Assembly: GCA_036939355.1 (NCBI GenBank)
Contig: JALLAP010000557.1
Span: 1-12,021 of the forward strand
DNA: 12,021 nucleotides
Direction of reading: 5' to 3'
From: Thalassiosira profunda
Taxonomy: Eukaryota; Bacillariophyta; Thalassiosirophyceae; Thalassiosirales; Thalassiosiraceae
Positions 7,286 to 12,021 of the stretch are shown here, piece after piece. The notes below the pieces were generated by a model. That model did not search any database. It saw only the letters and a list, made by a program, of their open reading frames with translations, and was not told the DNA's origin. Position numbers and translations under genes: made by a program. Each line of letters starts with the position of its first letter. The first letter of the stretch is position 1.

Positions 7286-9272
7286 ATGAGCCGCGTCGAC
7301 TGGCACCCGCACCAGAACCTTCCGGCCCAGCCCGGCTTCCGCCCCAATCCTCACCCGTCGAGCGCGCTGAAGAACCAGTCGCTGAGCTTTGTCAATGGAT
7401 ACATGATGGTCCAGTCGCCGTTGGAGGCGCAGCAGCGTCCGCACGATAATAACAATCCTCCGGCGTTTCACCCGCAGACCTCCTCGGTCCAAAACGACGT
7501 CCGCGATCCCACCGACGTCTCCGGGCGTTACAGTTTTGCTCGCAAGCAGTCGGACCGCGAGAAGGGCAATATCGCCCTGCCGTTCTGTCCGGAATCCAAG
7601 CTCCCGGCGTTCATCGAGCACGATCGGAGGGTGCTCCTCTTCNATCGCCCTGCCGTTCTGTCCGGAATCCAAGCTCCCGGCGTTCATCGAGCACGATCGG
7701 AGGGTGCTCCTCTTCAACGCCTACTACGAGGAGGACGTCCTGCAGAGTGCCATCGAAGAGAGGCGTATTCACACGTGCGAACTGTTCTTTTACGTCGAGG
7801 ACGGCACGCTGGAAATCATCGAGACTAAGCAGGAAAACAGCGGCATCGTGCAGGGCCGTTTCCTGCGTCGGAGCCGGGTGGCCAAGCCGGGAAGCGCGTC
7901 GTTCTACGGGATTGACGACTTGAAGATTGGCTCGCAGGTGGTGATTTACAGCCGGACGTTTCACGTCGCCAGCTGCAACGAGAGCACGAGGGAGTACGTG
8001 CTCGGCCATCACGGGTGGACCGAGGAGGACGTCGCGTCGCTGCCCCTTCCACGGGACCGCTTTGCCGAGTCCAATGTCGAGAAAATGAAGAGGGAGAGCG
8101 GCGTGCCGGGGGTCGACCGGAAGCGCAAGATGAACGATCTCAAGCAAGTGATGGAGTCTCAGCTCGGCAAGGAGTCGTCGATGATGGACCGGGGCCAGTT
8201 CTTGAGCTGCGGGACGGACGCGCTGTGCTTTTCCGTGTTGTGGGACGACCGGGAGAGGCTCTACGGCGACATCCAATACTTTCGCCTGTTCTACTTCCTC
8301 GCCGATGACTCGATCGAAATCGTGCGCTCCCACGCGGACAACAGCGATGGAAGGGACACCTTTCCCAAGCTGCTCAAGAGGGCAAAGCTGCCCAAGAACG
8401 GGAGGGTGGGCTCGGAGTCCGACTGCTACACGTGGCGAGACCTGGCCATCGGTCAGACCCTCGACGTGTTTGGGCGCAAAATGCTCATTGCGAGATCCGA
8501 CGCCTTTACTCGCCAGTACTACGCGTCGAACGGCATCGCTCTGAAGGACGACATGCCGTTGCGCGTGGCCGAGAAGAAGGTGGAGGTGAAGCGCGTCATT
8601 CCGCCGTACAACGGTTTTGGCAGCGAGGAGGACTCGCTGCGGAGCTGCACCGGAAGCCTCAACCCTCCTCCGCCCAAGAAGGACTTGCAAAAGATGCGGG
8701 ACAAGAGCGGCGTCATCCTCCGGTACAACGCGCAGCTAGTGAGCGACAAGGCGGACGACGCCGATCGCCGCTTCGTCCTCCAATTTTACATGGAGGACGA
8801 TACGATTGCCATTCGGGAGCCTCCCGTGCAGAACAGCGGGGTCATGGGAGGAAATTTCCTTCGTCGGCAGACGATGAAGCACGAGGACGGCTCGTATTAC
8901 GGCGCGAAGGACATGTATGCCGGAAACGTCGTCGACATTGTGGGGCACCAGTTCTTGCTGCTCAACGCCGACGAGTACACGTATCGGTTGATGGAGTGCG
9001 ACGACCGGACGTTCCCGTACAGCAACTTTGCCCGGCTGCACGAGCTCCTCGCCTCCAAGCAGAGCGAATTCAAGGCCTATTTCGTCTCCAACTACGAAGG
9101 CACCGGCGTGCTCGACCAGGAGGGTTTGGAGGAGTGCCTCAAGGCGCTGGGGATCAAATTGAATGCGCAGGAACTCATCACGGTGTGGAGGAAGCTCGAC
9201 AAGAAGGGCAAAGGCAATGTGACATTCACGAAGCTCCTGAAATTGCTTTCAGATGCCTCAATAGCTGTTTGA
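7286..9272 (+). CDS. EFHC1: EFHC1/RIB72-type axonemal protein with three DM10 domains
   Basis: A homologue of EFHC1/2 and Chlamydomonas RIB72, microtubule inner proteins of the ciliary doublet A-tubule. In the raw sequence the frame breaks at an N (7643) flanked by two identical 72-bp copies. Ignoring one copy and the N gives one intronless frame from ATG 7286 to TGA 9270-9272, 637 residues; human EFHC1 has 640. The N-terminus carries the family word QSLSFVNGY. DM10 domains lie at about 112-217, 282-390 and 450-545, with hallmarks ENSGIVQGRFLRR, NSDGRDTFPKLL, PPYNGFG, EPPVQNSGVMGGNFLRR and DEYTYRLME. The C-terminus (about 566-632) is an EF-hand pair with degenerate loops: Gly589 and Lys625 occupy the position-12 sites where Glu is expected, so calcium binding is doubtful. 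The symbol is by family resemblance; orthology to EFHC1 rather than EFHC2 is not resolved. Divergent from the coiled-coil gene. Confidence 0.93.
7571..7715 (+). repeat. 72-bp perfect direct duplication around a single N (assembly join)
   Basis: Bases 7571-7642 and 7644-7715 are identical and separated only by the N at 7643. The unit begins ATCGCCCTGCCG and ends GTGCTCCTCTTC. The extra 73 bases shift the EFHC frame. Leaving out one copy plus the N restores a continuous DM10-containing frame. The same 72+N+72 pattern recurs at 10561-10705, which points to contig ends joined without merging their overlap. Confidence 0.95.
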
Positions 9273-9365
9273 AGTAGGGACGTGGTAGAAGTAACCTTGG
9301 CCACAGCAACCCCTTCGCCCCTTCCGGACCAGCCTATTGTACCCTTCACCTTTGAAGGGGCGCAG

Positions 9366-9413
9366 CTAACCCTAACCCTAACCCTAACGTTCTACCCTAA
9401 CCTCAACCCTAAC
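9366..9413. repeat. Interstitial telomeric repeats (CCCTAA)n, partly degenerate
   Basis: Bases 9366-9388 are a near-perfect run of CTAACC-type hexamers (almost four units of CCCTAA, i.e. TTAGGG on the other strand). Bases 9389-9413 are a degenerate continuation with TACCCTAACC and TCAACCCTAAC. The CCCTAA orientation on the plus strand is the one expected at the left end of a chromosome. It lies about 95 bp after the EFHC stop codon and about 110 bp before the probable first visible exon of the WDR24-like gene. It could be an internal telomeric tract, a promoter-associated telo-box cluster, or the mark of a false join. Confidence 0.9.
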
Positions 9414-9451
9414 GTACCTAAGTAGGTACTTACGTGCGTGTAGGACCTACT
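9414..9451. repeat. Short nested inverted repeats next to the telomeric tract
   Basis: GTACCTA (9414-9420) and TAGGTAC (9423-9429) form a 7-bp stem with a 2-base centre. AGTAGGT (9421-9427) and ACCTACT (9445-9451) form a second 7-bp stem with a 17-base loop, so the two are mutually exclusive. They abut the telomeric repeats. Similar words (GTACCTACC, TACGTAAGTAGG) occur at 770-804, upstream of the CDPK gene. Confidence 0.6.
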
Positions 9452-9520
9452 GTCTTCGCTTGCCGCTTGCTCGCTCGCTTCTCTCTTCTTCACTTCGCCC
9501 ACGCGCAACCCCGCCTACAG

Positions 9521-12021
9521 CCGGTGCCGCTTGACGATGGCGTCGTCGTCTCCTCCCTCTACGCGCCCGGGGCGTCCCCGGCGTCCCGCGGGGGCGCCAA
9601 CAAGGGCGCTCCCGGCGGCGGTCCGTCGCGTCCTCTCTCATCTGTGTCCCTCGCGCCCGGCGGTGATGGGACGGCGGTGGCTGCTGGGAAGGATATGATC
9701 CACGTCCTCCGGTTGCGTACGGGAAGTGCAGGCAGCGGCGACGGTGGAGTTAGGAGGTTGGAGGAGGTCCGATCGGCGCGGATTTCGCAGGTGAGTGACT
9801 CAATGGTGTGTTCCTTTGCAATTACGTGCACATCTGGTCGGGATGCACCGATGCTGATGTCTGGATCTTTCTATTGCAATTGATGCACGACGATTTGCAT
9901 CAATACACCAGCATTTCCAATCCGCCATCCAAACGACGAACGCCGCCGCCGCCGCCGGGGGCCAGACCTCGCAGTACCCGCATCTGCGCGAGGTATTCCC
10001 CGGCTCTGTCCATTCGTCCGCACCTCTCCCGACCCCCTCGGCAGGTGGCGGAGGAGGGATCACCATCAACGTGACGGATGTGGCATGGAGCTTGTCCCAG
10101 CCCTACGTTGTTGATTTGGGGATCGGATCGGCGAGCAGCAAGAGCAGCCCTGCCTCCCAGCGCGGGAAGAAGGATGGTTCTGGCCTGGGAGATTCATACG
10201 AGGAATTGATCGCGTCTGAAATCGATGCCTCCGAACACTCGCAGGACCGGCATTATCCCACCTTCATCAGACGAACATACGTGGGTGGGGGAGAGCAGCG
10301 TTTGGAGGATACCTCTGTTGTGGCTGCCGCGGGAAGCAACGGAGTAGTGGTTGCATGGAGTGCTCGCGCCCTCTTGGGAGATTTCACAGCCCCCTCTCCC
10401 GGCAATGTCGATGGAGGACCGGGCGGCCTATTCCACCCGCGCAAGAACCGGCCCCAGGTCCCTCCCCCGGCATCGATTGGGCAACCCGAGGCGGCGTTCG
10501 TGGCCCATTCGCGCGCGGTCAACCGTCTTGCGTGGCATCCCACCGGATCGCGTCCGTACTTGCTCCTGACCGCCTCCCAGGATGGATCGGTGAAGTTGTG
10601 GGATCGGCGGGCGTCTTCCTCGTCTCCCCCAGNTGCTCCTGACCGCCTCCCAGGATGGATCGGTGAAGTTGTGGGATCGGCGGGCGTCTTCCTCGTCTCC
10701 CCCAGTGTCAGGTGTTGGAGTCGTATCCAACGTGTCTTTCGGGCAGCAATCAACGCTCAACCTCTCTTCCTCAAAATCATGGTTTGGATTTGGCGGTGCC
10801 CCGTCCGTGCAAAATGCACAGGCGTCCCCGTCGAACGCGATGGCGAGGACGGCAACGTGGCACTGCGTCTCGACGTACCAGCCCAAGTGCGAGGCGGTTA
10901 GGGATGTCAGATGGAATCCGTTTATCGACGATGGTGAGTTATTGCACGATTTGATCGATCTGTGTGATTGATGTGCTGATTCGTATCTCGCTCGTTCCAG
11001 TCTTTGCAATGGTTGCAGGAGAATGGCTCTGCGTTTATGACATCCGCATCAACAAGCCGATGGTGAAGGAATCGACTCACGCGGGAGATGCCACTAGCGT
11101 GGACTGGCACCCCACCCGTCCGTACACCATCGCCACTGGAGGAGGGCGCGATCGAAGCGTCAAAGGTATGCATTTCATCTTCACTGGTTCGTGCTTGCAT
11201 TCTGTGAAGTTCTCATATCCATTTCCATCCTTGCTTGCTGCAGTCTGGGATATTGAAAGCAGTCTGAACATCTTCAGGCATGACGACGCCCCCACCAATA
11301 TTGTTAGAACGAATTCGGGCTCTTACAAGTCAGAGAACAGCGAGACCATGTCCACCACATCTCATACCTCCAGCGACGCGCCCCTTACCTCTACATCGAA
11401 CGAGCCCAGGTGAGTTGGCTTTAATGAGTGCGGTCTTAGCGTTGGTCTCTAGCTTATCTTCATGTTTTCGGGCGCAGTCAAACCTTGTCTGTTGGGTCGT
11501 CGTCTCCCGTGAAACGGACGGCATCCGGCATCGCGCTCTCCCACTCGCGACATCACAAGAAGAAGCTACCCCTTCACGTCTTAAATATTGCTGCGCCGGT
11601 AACTCGGATACGATGGAGGCCGCCAGAAGATGCAACGAGTGATTCTGGGCGCAATCATCACGATACAATGATTGCTGTGGCCACGTCGTCAATATACGGA
11701 GCTAATGCGGGTGGCAACGGCGCCATCAGTTTGTGGTCCTATCTTCGGCCATTCATGCCCCTCAGCATTTGTGAGGGACATTTTGATGGCGCCGTTTCCG
11801 ACTTTGCCTGGGCAGACTGCACTCTTCAACCATCGAGTGGGTCGGCGGTGCATCAGCAAATTGAACAATCATCTCTTGAGCCCATGTCCGTGAAATCAAC
11901 CATCGACTCATATGCACGCGAAGGAGGAAAGATTTCTTTGGGCGGCATACCTGAAAGAGAATGGCAGACTGTTCTGACTGTGGGCCGCGATGGCCAGATT
12001 CTTCTCCAAGACTTTTCGAGA
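9521..12021 (+). CDS. WDR24: WDR24-like WD40 protein (GATOR2 subunit), 5' end unresolved, cut by right edge
   Basis: WDR24/Sea2 is a GATOR2 component that supports TORC1 activation by amino acids at the lysosome or vacuole. Exons: 9521-9790, 9912-10933, 11001-11165, 11244-11409, 11478 to the edge, with introns of 121, 67, 78 and 68 bp. A duplicated 72 bp plus N (10561-10705) breaks exon 2; leaving out one copy keeps the frame, giving at least 698 residues. WD blades in family order: AAGSNGVVVAW (near 10326), AHSRAVNRLAWHP then TASQDGSVKLWD (10513-10610), AMVAGEWLCVYDIR (11006-11047), DATSVDWHP with GGGRDRSVKVWD (11087-11251), and AISLWSYLRPF before GHFDGAVSDFAW (11727-11812), which matches the diagnostic vWDvRRPf...GiaW region of WDR24. 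Long low-complexity loops enlarge it. The coding frame has no ATG upstream; a pyrimidine-rich acceptor (CTACAG, ending 9520) suggests a missing first exon. The C-terminal zinc-finger/RING part lies beyond the window. Confidence 0.85.
10561..10705 (+). repeat. 72-bp perfect direct duplication around a single N (assembly join)
   Basis: Bases 10561-10632 and 10634-10705 are identical, separated by the N at 10633. The unit starts TGCTCCTGACCG and ends CGTCTCCCCCAG. It encodes one WD blade (TASQDGSVKLWD), so a true blade duplication was considered. However, the 73-base offset destroys the frame, and the copy length is exactly that of the join at 7571-7715. An unmerged contig overlap is the better explanation. 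Confidence 0.95.

Noticed and set aside
9537..9697. ATG at 9537 (context GACGATGGCG) as the start of the WDR24-like gene
   Set aside because: It is out of frame with the conserved WD region and ends at a TGA near 9695. Third-position G/C bias supports the other frame even across this ATG. It would need an indel to work.
10561..10705. Genuine tandem duplication of a WD blade
   Set aside because: The offset of 73 bases breaks the frame, and an identical 72+N+72 arrangement occurs in an unrelated gene.
1..12021. CRISPR arrays, bacterial operons, transposases, tRNA or rRNA genes
   Set aside because: No spaced repeat arrays, transposase motifs, terminal inverted repeats with target duplications, or cloverleaf-like sequences were seen on either strand.

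Overview
This is a piece of eukaryotic nuclear scaffold, most likely from a flagellated protist. The genes are close together on both strands. Introns are short (67-121 bp) with GT-AG ends, the standard genetic code is used, and there are no bacterial features. The gene set (a calcium-dependent protein kinase with four EF-hands, two axonemal doublet-microtubule proteins and a GATOR2 subunit) together with TTAGGG-type telomeric repeats suggests a stramenopile or another SAR-type lineage. The lineage is an inference; the presence of genes for a motile flagellum is much safer.

Layout. Positions 1-487 hold an unresolved minus-strand open frame that runs off the left edge. A 386-bp gap separates it from an eight-exon plus-strand CDPK gene (874-3075). 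Convergent to the CDPK is an intronless minus-strand CFAP52/WDR16 gene (3209-5146). Just upstream of CFAP52 lies a short, frameshifted copy of its own N-terminal coding sequence (5305-5435). Next, also on the minus strand, is a two-exon coiled-coil gene (5617-6874). It is divergent from a plus-strand EFHC1/RIB72-type gene with three DM10 domains (7286-9272). A patch of interstitial telomeric repeats (9366-9413) and an inverted repeat precede the WDR24-like gene (from about 9521 to beyond the right edge), whose first exon and start codon are not visible.

Two single N bases (7643 and 10633) each sit between two perfect 72-bp direct copies. These are almost certainly unmerged contig overlaps and not biology. 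Each adds 73 bases and breaks a reading frame. When one copy plus the N is ignored, both genes read through cleanly, giving an EFHC protein of 637 residues and a continuous WDR24 exon.

Functionally, CFAP52 and EFHC1/RIB72 are both known microtubule inner proteins of ciliary doublets. The coiled-coil gene between them, sharing a divergent promoter region with EFHC, is therefore a candidate ciliary gene. CDPK (calcium signalling) and WDR24 (TORC1 nutrient signalling) show no obvious link to that pair. I see no clear novel multi-gene system. The most notable items are the CFAP52 fragment, the telomeric patch at the WDR24 5' end, the insert in the CDPK N-lobe and the assembly duplications.
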